A stretch of DNA of 64,000 bases from Chromohalobacter beijerinckii (GTDB lineage: Bacteria; Pseudomonadota; Gammaproteobacteria; Pseudomonadales; Halomonadaceae). Shown piece by piece: positions 8,517 to 17,026 of the stretch (position 1 is its first letter; every line of letters starts with the position of its first letter). Position numbers and translations under genes: made by a program. The notes under the pieces are model-generated. The model was not told the origin of the DNA, did no database searches, and worked only from the letters and a program-made list of their open reading frames with translations. The stretch spans positions 310,001 to 374,000 of the forward strand of contig NZ_JAKGAK010000001.1 in assembly GCF_023061185.1 (NCBI RefSeq), read 5' to 3'.

Positions 8517-9068
8517 TTAACGTCGAGACCCACCGGGCCACCACATGCGGCGCAAGGTGTCCCGACGATCGAAAATATGATGTTTAAGCGCCGCCAGCGT
8601 ATGGCCCACGGCCAGCACTATCAGTGCCCAAGCAGCGTACCAATGCACATCACCCGCCAGGGTCGCTTGATTCGGCAGCTCACTGATCAGCGCCGGTACC
8701 TCGAAGACGCCGAACACGCTGATGCCCTGGCCCTCGGCAGTGGAGATCAAATAGCCGCTCACCATTACCGTCAACAGCAAAACGTACAGCAGGCAATGGC
8801 CGGCATGCGCCAGCATTCGCTCCCAAGACAGGCCATGCGCTTGGGGCGTGGGCTGACCCAGGCGCCATGCCAACCGCAGCAGCGTGACACCCAGTAGCGT
8901 CAGACCCAGCGACTTGTGCCACCACGGTGCCAGTTGATACCAGCGATCATAATAACCAAGGCCGGTCATCCACCAGCCAAGCACGAAGAGCGACACGACC
9001 AGCACGGCACTCAGCCAATGCAAGAGAATGCTGGGCAAGCCCCAACCGTGTACCGAATTACGCCACAT
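8517..9068 (-). CDS. yceJ: Cytochrome b561 family membrane protein
   Basis: This 183-residue integral membrane cytochrome has four hydrophobic helices and histidines placed for b-type haem ligation: H17 in LLHWLSAV, WHKSLG, HAGHCLLY, and the C-terminal VGHTLAALKHH. Family knowledge: such proteins move electrons between quinols and periplasmic or membrane acceptors. It was started at 9068, where GGAG precedes the ATG and the helix-forming sequence begins; the upstream in-frame extension is polar and lacks a binding site. Immediately downstream on the same strand is yceI, so the two are probably one operon. Confidence 0.9.
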   Translation of the reverse strand: MWRNSVHGWGLPSILLHWLSAVLVVSLFVLGWWMTGLGYYDRWYQLAPWWHKSLGLTLLGVTLLRLAWRLGQPTPQAHGLSWERMLAHAGHCLLYVLLLTVMVSGYLISTAEGQGISVFGVFEVPALISELPNQATLAGDVHWYAAWALIVLAVGHTLAALKHHIFDRRDTLRRMWWPGGSRR

Positions 9069-9218
9069 GCGTGTCTCTCCGCCGATTATGCCTTCAGCAT
9101 AATGGCTATCGTGCGTCACGCCAGCACGCATCGAGGAAAGGCATTATTAACCCAAAAGAAATAATGACCCGCCAAGGCGAGCCATTACAAGAGAAGTGTA
9201 TAAGGATCGAGGGTAATC

Positions 9219-9902
9219 TCAGCCTGTCAGAGCATCCAGAAGCAACTTGGCCGTCGGTGCGCTAGAGGCCGGGTTCTGACCGGTGATCAACAGGCCATCG
9301 CGCAATTGGAAGGCGTCGAAATCCGCGTCGGCGCGCTCATAGTGGCCACCTTTTTCTTTCAAGGCATCTTCCACCAGCAACGGCACGACATCGGTCAGCC
9401 CCACCGCGTCTTCCTCGCTGTTCGAGAATCCCGTGACACGATGCCCCTTGACCACTGACTGACCATCGCGACCTTGGGCATGCACCAACACGGCGGGCGC
9501 ATGGCAGACCGCGGCGACCGGTTTACGGGCCACGAGGAAGTCGTGGATCAGCTGCTGGGAATGGCGGTCTTGCGTCAAATCCCACAGCGGGCCGTGGCCA
9601 CCGGGATAGAAAACTGCATCGTAGTCATCGGCGCGAACCTCGGCCAGCTTGCGCGTATTGGCCAACTGCGCCTTGGCCTCGCTATCCGCCTCGAAGCGGC
9701 GCGTTTCCTCGGTCAGCGCATCAGGTTGCGTGGAGGTGGGATCGATGGGCGGTTGCCCGCCCTTTGGCGAGGCCAGGGTCAACTCGGCGCCCGCATCCTT
9801 GAACACGTAGTACGGCGCAACGAACTCCTCGAGCCAGAAGCCGGTGGCGTGGCCGGTATCGCCCATGCGATCGTGTGACGTCAGCACCATTAGAATCTTC
9901 AT
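9219..9902 (-). CDS. DJ-1/PfpI family protein (class I glutamine amidotransferase-like)
   Basis: A 227-residue cytosolic protein. The nucleophile elbow AAVCHAPA holds the conserved Cys133 followed by His134, and a conserved Glu (E25 in FWLEEF) would complete the HchA/Hsp31-type site. VFYPGGHGPLWDL marks the strand before the elbow. Family members are glutathione-independent glyoxalases, protein deglycases or chaperones. The GFWLEEFVAPYYVFKDAGAEL pattern is that of the glyoxalase III-like subgroup, but the activity is inferred. The start at 9902 lies behind AGGAGG with five bases of spacing, so the longer upstream frame was rejected. The gene stands alone between yceJ and a DUF2797 gene. Confidence 0.88.
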   Translation of the reverse strand: MKILMVLTSHDRMGDTGHATGFWLEEFVAPYYVFKDAGAELTLASPKGGQPPIDPTSTQPDALTEETRRFEADSEAKAQLANTRKLAEVRADDYDAVFYPGGHGPLWDLTQDRHSQQLIHDFLVARKPVAAVCHAPAVLVHAQGRDGQSVVKGHRVTGFSNSEEDAVGLTDVVPLLVEDALKEKGGHYERADADFDAFQLRDGLLITGQNPASSAPTAKLLLDALTG

Positions 9903-9996
9903 GCGAGCCTCCTTGGGTAAAGCGACATTCATGCCGATACCCATGAAGTGGAGACATCCAAGCGGACTTCAAGGCATCGCCGCGCCAAGAGCCACA

Positions 9997-10857
9997 TTAC
10001 TCGATCGCCACTTCCACCTCGTAGCCACCGAATTTGCGCAGGTTGATGACGCCGGTATCGAAGATCAGGTACTGCCCCTTGAGCCCCATCAAGCGGCCGC
10101 TGACCTCCGGGGATTTATCGAAATTGTGCGACACTACTTTGCTGGGAAATTCCAGAACGGGATAGTGCAGCGCGACCGGGGCCGCCGCCAGCGTACCGAT
10201 TGCTTGATCGCCGACACGTCGCCGTAACGCCGCCAGCTCCTGATCGAGCGCGGCCAGGAGCCGGTCTCGCTCGGCAGGCAAGTCAAGGGGCGCCACGTCA
10301 CCTTTCAACATTGCTCGCCAATTGGTGCGATCGCCCACCACCTGCTTGAACAAGGTTTCGACCAGCCCTGACTGCAGGCGATTGTCGACCTCGAGAATAG
10401 GCAGCGCCTGAATCGCCCCCTGATCGAGCCAGCGCGTGGGTAGTTGCGTCTTGCGGGTGATGCCGACCTTGAGCCCCGACGAATTGGCCAAGTAGACCAC
10501 GTGCGGCTGAAAGCAATGCTGCTCGCCCCATGTCGGTTCGCGACACGTGCCCGCATGGTAGTGGCAGGTTTCCGGCTTGACGATGCAGGTATCGCACTGA
10601 GCAAGCGACTTGAAGCAAGGGTAGCAATAGCCTTGGGCGAAACTCTTGCGCGTGGTGCGCCCGCAGTGCACGCAGTGGATGGCGCCGGTGTGCACGAGCC
10701 GCAACGAGGCGCCCAGGTGCGCATTGAGACCGATGCGCTGTTCGCCGGCACGTAGGGTGTATTGCGCCGGCGTCTCCGCGTCGCCGGGCGCTATGTCCAT
10801 CTTGCGCAGAGGCCCGCGCGCGGCGCTGACATCCGCCACGCTGAATAGATCGCTCAT
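9997..10857 (-). CDS. DUF2797 family protein
   Basis: A 286-residue protein of unknown function. It has an N-terminal barrel-like region, then a cysteine/histidine-rich middle that looks metal-binding: HCVHCGRTTRKSFAQGYCYPC, then CDTCIVKPETCHYHAGTC. After that comes a stretch reminiscent of GIY-YIG folds (VVYLANSSGLKVGITR...TRWLDQGA). This arrangement fits the DUF2797 family. The start ATG at 10857 shares its A with the TGA of the upstream yeaC gene (TGATG), suggesting translational coupling; a GTG at 10869 is possible. Third gene of the glpG-yeaC-DUF2797 cluster. The zinc site and nuclease-like fold are inferences from pattern only. Confidence 0.85.
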   Translation of the reverse strand: MSDLFSVADVSAARGPLRKMDIAPGDAETPAQYTLRAGEQRIGLNAHLGASLRLVHTGAIHCVHCGRTTRKSFAQGYCYPCFKSLAQCDTCIVKPETCHYHAGTCREPTWGEQHCFQPHVVYLANSSGLKVGITRKTQLPTRWLDQGAIQALPILEVDNRLQSGLVETLFKQVVGDRTNWRAMLKGDVAPLDLPAERDRLLAALDQELAALRRRVGDQAIGTLAAAPVALHYPVLEFPSKVVSHNFDKSPEVSGRLMGLKGQYLIFDTGVINLRKFGGYEVEVAIE

Positions 10858-11120
10858 CAGTTCATCCACTTGATGGCATCGGACTCGCCGGTTTCATCGT
10901 TAGTCCCACAACCGCCGCGCTCGAGATAGCCTACTCGCTCATTTTCGGGGATACCGTGGGCGACTTCGTATTTCATCACCGCCTCGAGACACAGCTCGGT
11001 CTGCTCTTGGCTCAAGCGCTGTCCATCCGGCCACTTACGCAGTGCGATCGCCTGTTTGAAGCTGTCGTACATGGCGGGTGTCATCTGCGCCACCATCTTG
11101 TCGAAGGTCATGTCACTCAC
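10857..11120 (-). CDS. yeaC: YeaC family protein (DUF1315)
   Basis: An 87-residue soluble protein with MTFDKMVAQMTPAMYDSFKQAIALRKWPDG at its core, the conserved opening of the YeaC/DUF1315 family; function unknown. The start was set at a GTG (11120) because AGGAG lies seven bases upstream, whereas the ATG three codons later has no well-spaced site. The GTG overlaps the TAG of the rhomboid gene by one base, and its own stop overlaps the next start by one base. Three successive one-base overlaps make this a tightly coupled unit. The C-terminus has two cysteine/glycine-rich turns (GGCGTND). Confidence 0.88.
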   Translation of the reverse strand: MSDMTFDKMVAQMTPAMYDSFKQAIALRKWPDGQRLSQEQTELCLEAVMKYEVAHGIPENERVGYLERGGCGTNDETGESDAIKWMN

Positions 11121-11974
11121 TAATGCTCTCCTCTCGCGGCACGTCCACCGGCCCACCATCCGACGACCAGTCCGACCAACAGACCGCCCAGGTGCGCCTC
11201 GTTGGCGACGTTGCCGAATCCAAACAAGCCCGCCATGTCGGTCATCGTGAAGACCATCCAGGCAAGCATGAACACCACCAGCATCTGGGGCACGAAAAAC
11301 CCGCTTCCCGGGGCCCGACGAGCCATCAGCCAGACATACCCCAGCAAGGCATAGTCGACCCCGGACATGCCGCCGAACAGCACGGTCCCCGTGGCGTATT
11401 GCGCCAGGTTGGAGACCAGCGCCGCCACGACGGCGAGTGAGATAAGGCGCACGGGGCCTTGCAGCGCCTCGACCTGGCGTCCGAAATACCATAGCCACAG
11501 CATGTTGAAGACCAGGTGCATCCAGCCGAAATGCATCAACGCCGGCGACACCAGGCGCCATACCTGACCGCTCGCCAGGGAATCGTTCAGGGTGCCGACC
11601 GTTAGGCGTCCAGATACAGCATCGACGGGCACGAAGGTCAGTGCGACTACCACACGATCACCGAACAACGCCATCAAGGCGAAGACCGCCACACACAATG
11701 CCACCAAGGCAGCCGCCAGCGGTGCCTGAGTAAAGGCACTGCCGAGCATGCCAGACGAACGGCGTTTCGTGGCCTGGGCGGGACGCTCGGCCAACTCGCC
11801 ACGATGCCATTGCTCGATCAAGTGCGCCGCCTCATCGCGCTGACGCGGATCGGCCAGCCATAGCACCTGAATCGCCTCCTCCTCGGTCACCTGATGGCCG
11901 ATACGATGCGCCCACAAAGATCGACGCAGCGCGACGATATCCTGTTGAAGAGGCAATTCCAGCAGTTTGTACAT
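11120..11974 (-). CDS. glpG: GlpG-type rhomboid intramembrane serine protease
   Basis: A 284-residue inner-membrane protease that cleaves transmembrane substrates. The N-terminal 60 or so residues resemble the cytoplasmic GlpG domain (YKLLELPLQQDIVALRRSLWAH...DPRQRDEA split by charged helices). Six TM helices follow. The catalytic dyad is S204 in GGMSGVDYALLGY and H261 in NEAHLGG, and helix 2 has the HFGWMHLVFNMLW pattern with H148, H153 and N157. The start at 11974 has AGGG about 11 bases upstream; the longer open frame lacks support. A terminator precedes it at 12011-12046, so its promoter probably lies between 11974 and 12011 or it depends on read-through. It is unlinked to glycerol genes here. 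Confidence 0.93.
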   Translation of the reverse strand: MYKLLELPLQQDIVALRRSLWAHRIGHQVTEEEAIQVLWLADPRQRDEAAHLIEQWHRGELAERPAQATKRRSSGMLGSAFTQAPLAAALVALCVAVFALMALFGDRVVVALTFVPVDAVSGRLTVGTLNDSLASGQVWRLVSPALMHFGWMHLVFNMLWLWYFGRQVEALQGPVRLISLAVVAALVSNLAQYATGTVLFGGMSGVDYALLGYVWLMARRAPGSGFFVPQMLVVFMLAWMVFTMTDMAGLFGFGNVANEAHLGGLLVGLVVGWWAGGRAARGEH

Positions 11975-12010
11975 GGGCGGGGTCCCTTTCAGTACTGCAG
12001 ACGAACGCAC

Positions 12011-12046
12011 AAAAGAAAAAGTCCGGCGGAGGGGGCCGCCGGACAA
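12011..12046 (-). terminator. Rho-independent terminator after the nadK-phosphatase unit
   Basis: A perfect 9-bp GC stem pairs 12038-12046 with 12023-12031 around a six-base loop. On the minus strand it runs straight into TTTTTCTTTT. It lies about 97 bases beyond the phosphatase stop and just upstream of glpG. Confidence 0.9.
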
Positions 12047-12142
12047 GAGCAAGGGATCATTCAAGGGAACACTTACTCTGACGACGCCCCACCGCGATGA
12101 GTTCCCGGCGCAACGAAATTTTTTTCAACTTTTTTCTGCCAC

Positions 12143-13147
12143 TCACGCCAGCGCGATGTCAGGCGTCGGGGGCACCGATCCCTCACGCGCCACATCGACC
12201 CATACGAAGCGATTGGCATCCAGACGCTGTTCACCTTCCCAGCGATAGGCCACCAGACGCCCATATTTCACGGCACTGTAATCGAGACAGGCAATATTCG
12301 GCGCCGGTAACGCCGGCACCCCCTCGCACCAATAGTGGCCAATGAACAGCGGCGGCTCCTCCGGTCCGTAATACGGCAGCCGCTGTCGCTCCTCCGCACT
12401 CAAGGGCTGATTCTCGAGATCGTCGGGAAGGTTATCGGGCTGGAAGACCACATCGCCATAGATCAGAGGATCGCGTGCCCAGAAATGGGCGCGGAAACTC
12501 GTGCGCGTGAAACCGTCACCGGAATAGATCCTTAGGCCCGCCGGCAGCGGCAGAGAGGGGCCCCGCGTCAGTCGATCCATGACACGAAAGGCGAAGGTAC
12601 CCGGGCACGCCGAATCGTAAAAGAAATCCTCACTCATGCGCCCATCGGGACATTGCGCCAAAAATGGCGCGATGAGGTCACGGTCCCAGCAGGCATGCAC
12701 AACCCGTAGCCCATCACGTTCGAGGCACAACGGCATCGTCATGAACCAGTCGAGATGGGACTGCCATTCTTGGGGGTGATCGCGAAACTGTGCCAACGTC
12801 TCATTGATGATGCGATTGTGGCGCGGCGAATGCTCACGCAGCCATTCTCCCGTCCAGTCCGGCGGCGACCGGCGACAATACGCCAAGGCATTGTATTCGT
12901 GATTGCCCATCACGATATCCGCCTCGCCCGCTTCGACCATGTCACGCGCGATATTCAGCGCCAACCGAATGCGCGGGCCGCGATCGATCAAATCGCCCAG
13001 GAAGATCACTCGACGACGCGGATGACGATACACGCCCTCTCGATAGGAATACCCGAGCTTTTCCAGCAACACGGCCAGCGAGGCGCCACATCCGTGCACG
13101 TCGCCGATCAGATCGTAACCCTCGAGGTCTTTTCGAGCCAGCGTCAT
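12143..13147 (-). CDS. PPP-type metallophosphatase
   Basis: A 334-residue calcineurin-like phosphoesterase. The three metal-site motifs are in order: GDVHGC near residue 15, GDLIDRG near 50 and GNHEYN near 80, followed by a downstream histidine in RVVHACWD and a later GHYW. This is the PPP (protein phosphatase/diadenosine tetraphosphatase) signature, longer than ApaH, so the substrate is uncertain. The start ATG at 13147 lies one base after the nadK stop, with GGGGGAG four bases upstream; the longer frame running into nadK was rejected. Cotranscription with nadK hints at a nucleotide or signalling substrate, but that is inference. A strong terminator follows. Confidence 0.88.
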   Translation of the reverse strand: MTLARKDLEGYDLIGDVHGCGASLAVLLEKLGYSYREGVYRHPRRRVIFLGDLIDRGPRIRLALNIARDMVEAGEADIVMGNHEYNALAYCRRSPPDWTGEWLREHSPRHNRIINETLAQFRDHPQEWQSHLDWFMTMPLCLERDGLRVVHACWDRDLIAPFLAQCPDGRMSEDFFYDSACPGTFAFRVMDRLTRGPSLPLPAGLRIYSGDGFTRTSFRAHFWARDPLIYGDVVFQPDNLPDDLENQPLSAEERQRLPYYGPEEPPLFIGHYWCEGVPALPAPNIACLDYSAVKYGRLVAYRWEGEQRLDANRFVWVDVAREGSVPPTPDIALA

Positions 13148-13148
13148 G

Positions 13149-14030
13149 TCACTCCCCCATCCGGCTGCTCCAGCCGAGCTTGGTGCGACAGGCCTCGAAA
13201 TAGTTGTGACCATGCGGATGAAGGAGTGTCAGCCGTTCCCGTTTGCGGCGCACGACCAGGCGGTCGCCGGGCTTGGATACCACCTGGGTCTGGCCGTCAC
13301 AACTGACATGCGGATACGCGTGATTGGTTTCGCCGATATGCACCGTGATCTCGCTGGCCGCATCGATGACGATCGGCCGACTCGACAACGTATGCGGAAA
13401 CATCGGCACCAGCGTGATGGCCTCGAGCCGTGGATGCACGATCGGGCCGCCTCCCGACAAGGCATAAGCAGTAGAGCCGGTCGGCGTGGCGATGATCAAC
13501 CCATCGCTGCGTTGGCTGTAGACGAACTGACCGTCGATGAACAGCTCGAACTCGATCATCCGCGCAGCCTTGCCGGGATGGATGACCACATCGTTGAGTC
13601 CCGATGCCGTACCGACCTGTTCGCCGGCGCGGAACACTTCCGCCTCCAACAGAAAACGACGCTCGCTCTCGAAGTGCCCATCGAGCACTTCGCCGATTCG
13701 CTCTTCGACTTCATCCGGCGAGATATCGGTCAAAAACCCCAATCGCCCTCGATTGATGCCCAATACCGGCGTACCCGTAGCACACAACTCCCGCGCAGCG
13801 CTCAACAGACTGCCATCACCGCCTACCACGATCGCCAAATCACAGCGCTCACCCAGTTGGCGACGGCTCGCCTCAGGATAACCATGATTGAGCAATACCG
13901 TGGCGGTGCGTTCCTCGATGATCACATCGAGCTGGCGAGCGCCGAGAAAGCGGAGCAACCGCTTGAGCGTCTCTACCGCGTTGGGGCTGCCTAATCGCCC
14001 GATCAGGCCAATGGTCTTGAATGGCTGCAT
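13149..14030 (-). CDS. nadK: NAD kinase
   Basis: A 293-residue cytosolic enzyme that phosphorylates NAD to NADP with ATP. All diagnostic motifs are present: GGDGS with catalytic D72 (residues 70-74), GINRGRLGFLTD, LNDVVIHPG, and the substrate loop SDGLIIATPTGSTAYALSGGGPIVHP. Length equals that of gammaproteobacterial NadK. It is followed one base later by the PPP-type phosphatase gene. In many gammaproteobacteria nadK neighbours grpE/recN; that is not the case here. Confidence 0.97.
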   Translation of the reverse strand: MQPFKTIGLIGRLGSPNAVETLKRLLRFLGARQLDVIIEERTATVLLNHGYPEASRRQLGERCDLAIVVGGDGSLLSAARELCATGTPVLGINRGRLGFLTDISPDEVEERIGEVLDGHFESERRFLLEAEVFRAGEQVGTASGLNDVVIHPGKAARMIEFELFIDGQFVYSQRSDGLIIATPTGSTAYALSGGGPIVHPRLEAITLVPMFPHTLSSRPIVIDAASEITVHIGETNHAYPHVSCDGQTQVVSKPGDRLVVRRKRERLTLLHPHGHNYFEACRTKLGWSSRMGE

Positions 14031-14134
14031 GAAAGCGTCTCGTTGCCGGCGTCGCGGCCCGTCATTATGCGGACTGGCGAGCAGCGGAGCAAACCGCGCC
14101 CGACCGAAACGCTTGCAATATTAGTGGTCTTCGT

Positions 14135-14404
14135 TCACTGCCTGGGGTCGTTGTACTGATCCGACTCGGGCGTCTGCACGGGGTGCAACTCCCACCAGTA
14201 GAGATACAACGCCACGGGCGACGCGAAGATCGTATTCAAGATCATGAAGGTCACCAATGCTGCCTGCCCCTGCCCATCGACCTCGCCGTAATAGAGCATC
14301 ATGAAGGCGATGCCAGCGACGCCCACAATCACGTTGATCACCAAGATAGCCGCAAAGAATTTGAATATCGCTTTAAGTTTACGCGACATTGGCTTCTTAC
14401 TCAT
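14135..14404 (-). CDS. Small two-helix membrane protein coupled to a MocR-type regulator
   Basis: An 89-residue protein I do not recognise. It opens with a basic stretch (MSKKPMSRKLKAIFKFF), which predicts the N-terminus inside, then has two hydrophobic helices (about 17-38 and 48-70) separated by a short acidic loop (YGEVDGQGQ). It ends in a polar tail. The ATG overlaps the TGA of the upstream regulator gene by four bases (ATGA), and AAGGAG lies eight bases upstream inside the regulator's last codons. Translation is therefore probably coupled to the regulator. No enzymatic motif is visible; a transporter partner, sensor anchor or regulator of the MocR protein are all speculation. Confidence 0.75.
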   Translation of the reverse strand: MSKKPMSRKLKAIFKFFAAILVINVIVGVAGIAFMMLYYGEVDGQGQAALVTFMILNTIFASPVALYLYWWELHPVQTPESDQYNDPRQ

Positions 14405-15864
14405 GGTATCGCTCCTTGCTGGATTTCATCTGTCGAGTGGTCCCCGCACTCCAGCTGCTGGGCAATCAGGCGCCCGAGAATTTCCATGCCGGTCTGCAAG
14501 CGCTCATCCCAGGGATGGCCATAGTTCAAACGCAGACAGTGGTGAAAACGCTCGTGCGAAGAAAAGATACTACCCGGCGCGATACTGATACCTTCGGCCA
14601 GCGCCATCTGGTGTAGCCGCGAAGTGTCCACACACTTCGGCAACTCGACCCATAAAAAATATCCTCCAGCGGGATATGTAGTCCGGGTACCTTCAGGGAA
14701 ATGCGCCGTGATCGCTTGCAGCATACAGTTACGCTGCCATTCAAACCTGTGCCTAAGCGTTCTCAAATGCCGATCAAACCCGCTTCGTGACAGGTAAGCC
14801 GATAGCGCTACCTGAGCCGGCGCTGATGCCGATAGAGAAAGTGAAAGTTTGTCGCGCATGATGTGTTGGGTATAGCGCCCCCCTGCCACCCAGCCAACAC
14901 GCCAGCCAGGTGCCAGACTTTTGGAAAATGAGCTGCAGTGCATGATCAAACCTTCCTGGTCGAAGGCTTTGGCAGGCAGCGGCCGGCGGCTATCGAAATA
15001 AAGCTCACCATAGACATCATCCTCGATCATCGGCAAAGCATAGCGTTGCAGTAGCGCGACAAGATCACGTTTCTTGTCTTCTGGCATCAGGCTACCCAAC
15101 GGGTTCTGGAAGTTGGTCATCAACCAGCATGCCGCCGGCTTATACCGCTGTATCGCCCGTTCCATCGCCTCTAGGTCAACACCATCGCGTGGATGTGTCG
15201 ATACCTCGATTGCCCGTAGGTGATTCCGTTCCAGCGCTTGGAGCGCCGCATAAAAGGTAGGGGACTCTACAATGACCGCATCCCCCGGCTGGGTGACGAC
15301 ACCCAGGCAGATATTGAGCGCTTCCAGTGCGCCATTGGTCACCACGAGATCATCCGCATACACTTGCATACCATCCGCGTGATAGCGCAGTGAAATAGCA
15401 TGACGCAGTTGAGCACTACCCGGGCTCAAATCATCCACCGTGTGCCAGACACTCAGCTTGGGTAGCGTGGATGCCATGACCTGAGAAAGCCTCGGGATAG
15501 GATAGAGCTCAGGACTCGGCAGTGCAGACCCCAAAGGCACCAGATCGCGGCGCATAGTGGCGCCTAGCACCTGGAGAACACGGTCGCTGACATCGACATT
15601 GAATACACGCTCGTCAGGCGCGCTGGTCATCTCGATTTCCGGCGGACGGGTGCCTTCCGGCCCAACGACATAGAACCCTGAGCGGTCACGCGCCCGGATA
15701 AGTCCTTTGGCTTCCAGTAGATAATACGCCTTGAAAACAGTCGTGGGACTGACATTACGGCTGATGCTGGCAGCACGAATCGAAGGCAGACGATCCCCGG
15801 CATGCAACGCACCGGAGAGAATTGAAGACTCAAGTGCTTCAGCCAGATGTTGATAACGCTTCAT
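14401..15864 (-). CDS. MocR-type (GntR-aminotransferase fusion) transcriptional regulator
   Basis: A 487-residue regulator. Residues 1-70 form a GntR winged helix-turn-helix (RLPSIRAASISRNVSPTTVFKAYYLLEAKGLI). The rest is a fold-type I aminotransferase domain with the PLP lysine in CSSFSKSLAPGWRVGW. Such proteins use PLP and an amino-compound effector to switch transcription; known members include PdxR, GabR and TauR. Start 15864 was chosen for GGAGG five bases upstream. It diverges from the DUF1853 gene across about 90 bases, so that gene or its own unit is the likeliest target. The effector is unknown. A small membrane-protein gene overlaps its stop by four bases. Confidence 0.9.
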   Translation of the reverse strand: MKRYQHLAEALESSILSGALHAGDRLPSIRAASISRNVSPTTVFKAYYLLEAKGLIRARDRSGFYVVGPEGTRPPEIEMTSAPDERVFNVDVSDRVLQVLGATMRRDLVPLGSALPSPELYPIPRLSQVMASTLPKLSVWHTVDDLSPGSAQLRHAISLRYHADGMQVYADDLVVTNGALEALNICLGVVTQPGDAVIVESPTFYAALQALERNHLRAIEVSTHPRDGVDLEAMERAIQRYKPAACWLMTNFQNPLGSLMPEDKKRDLVALLQRYALPMIEDDVYGELYFDSRRPLPAKAFDQEGLIMHCSSFSKSLAPGWRVGWVAGGRYTQHIMRDKLSLSLSASAPAQVALSAYLSRSGFDRHLRTLRHRFEWQRNCMLQAITAHFPEGTRTTYPAGGYFLWVELPKCVDTSRLHQMALAEGISIAPGSIFSSHERFHHCLRLNYGHPWDERLQTGMEILGRLIAQQLECGDHSTDEIQQGAIP

Positions 15865-15955
15865 GTCCACCTCCGACAACACTCACTACCTGTTTAAACG
15901 CAACGGCAACGGGTTCGCATTGTCTTGCAACTGGAGATATTGTCAGGGGAATACC

Positions 15956-17011
15956 ATGGAGAGTACAGATTCAGATAAGTATGAAAAAAGCATATCAGTT
16001 GACGACAGGCGCCTTACACATGACGACGAAATGACGCAAGCACTGCTCGATGCCGCCATGCCCGCGCTGGAAGACGAATGGGCATCGTTTGACCACCCCT
16101 GGGTGCGTGATCTCGCTTGGCTATTGCATGCACCGGATATCATCGACAGCGATTACCCGGGCCGGCCGACACTCGAGGAGCTCGGGCTTGAAGACGCTTC
16201 GTGCAGAAAGGCTTGGCTGCATGCACTCGACGCCGAGCCACAACGGCTCATATCGTATATCGGCGCGACGCCACCGCGACGTCTGGGGCATTATCATGAG
16301 CGCCTCTGGCACGCCCTTCTCGACCTTGCCCCGGCAACTCACCTACTGGCCACCAACATCGCGATTCACGAGGCCAGCCGCACCCTCGGTGAGCTAGATG
16401 TAATCTATGCCGATCGACAGGGACAGCCCATCCATCTTGAATTGGCCATCAAGTATTATCTGGGCCTTCGCGAAGGACCCGGCGACGAACGCAACCCGGC
16501 ACGCTGGATCGGCCCCGGCTGCGTCGACTCGCTGGCGCGCAAGCATGCCCATACTGATCATCATCAGTTGCCCCTGGCACATCATCCGCGCTCGATGGCA
16601 CGCTTGAACGCGCTGGCTATTGACCCAAGATCACTTCGGCAGCGAGCAGCCATGCTCGGGATGCTCTTTTATCCTTGGCCCATCACGATAGCGGCGCCGC
16701 ATCCGGCACACACCACCGCCACGCATGGCAATTGGCTGCCATGGCAAGACTGGCCGATACTGCGTGACAACTTGCCAACGGGGACCCTGGGCGCCCCGCT
16801 TCACAAGCCACATTGGCTTGCGCTTCCCGGGGGCGAGTCCTATCGCTCGCTAGAGAGCGTAGACGCCGAACTCGAGACACACTTCACGGGTACCGGCGCG
16901 CCACAGCAATATCATCTGCAAGCGCCCGACGGCACCCAGCGGCGTTTTTTCATCGTACCCGATGACTGGCCGCGAAGCCTGCCACTGCCACCCATTACGT
17001 CCACTATATGA
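15956..17011 (+). CDS. DUF1853 family protein
   Basis: A protein of about 351 residues in the DUF1853 family (unknown function, often annotated near PD-(D/E)XK-like folds). Recognisable features are HPWVRDLAWLLHAPDII near the N-terminus and ELDVIYADRQGQPIHLELAIKYYLG in the middle. This last resembles a nuclease-type core with D, E and K spaced as E-L-D...H-L-E-L-A-I-K. I take this as fold similarity, not proof of activity. Start 15956 follows AGGGG with six bases spacing; ATG 16031 is an alternative. It diverges from the MocR-type regulator and is followed 15 bases later by zntR on the same strand. Confidence 0.82.
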   Translation: MESTDSDKYEKSISVDDRRLTHDDEMTQALLDAAMPALEDEWASFDHPWVRDLAWLLHAPDIIDSDYPGRPTLEELGLEDASCRKAWLHALDAEPQRLISYIGATPPRRLGHYHERLWHALLDLAPATHLLATNIAIHEASRTLGELDVIYADRQGQPIHLELAIKYYLGLREGPGDERNPARWIGPGCVDSLARKHAHTDHHQLPLAHHPRSMARLNALAIDPRSLRQRAAMLGMLFYPWPITIAAPHPAHTTATHGNWLPWQDWPILRDNLPTGTLGAPLHKPHWLALPGGESYRSLESVDAELETHFTGTGAPQQYHLQAPDGTQRRFFIVPDDWPRSLPLPPITSTI

Positions 17012-17026
17012 GGAGGAGAGCCCACC

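Noticed and set aside
10857-11561. Long version of yeaC reading back through glpG
   Set aside because: The first 147 codons are out-of-frame glpG sequence; the conserved YeaC part starts at the GTG/ATG near 11111-11120.
13146-13994. 282-codon open frame opposite nadK
   Set aside because: NadK is intact on the other strand with GGDGS and the TGSTAY loop; the opposite frame is a shadow.
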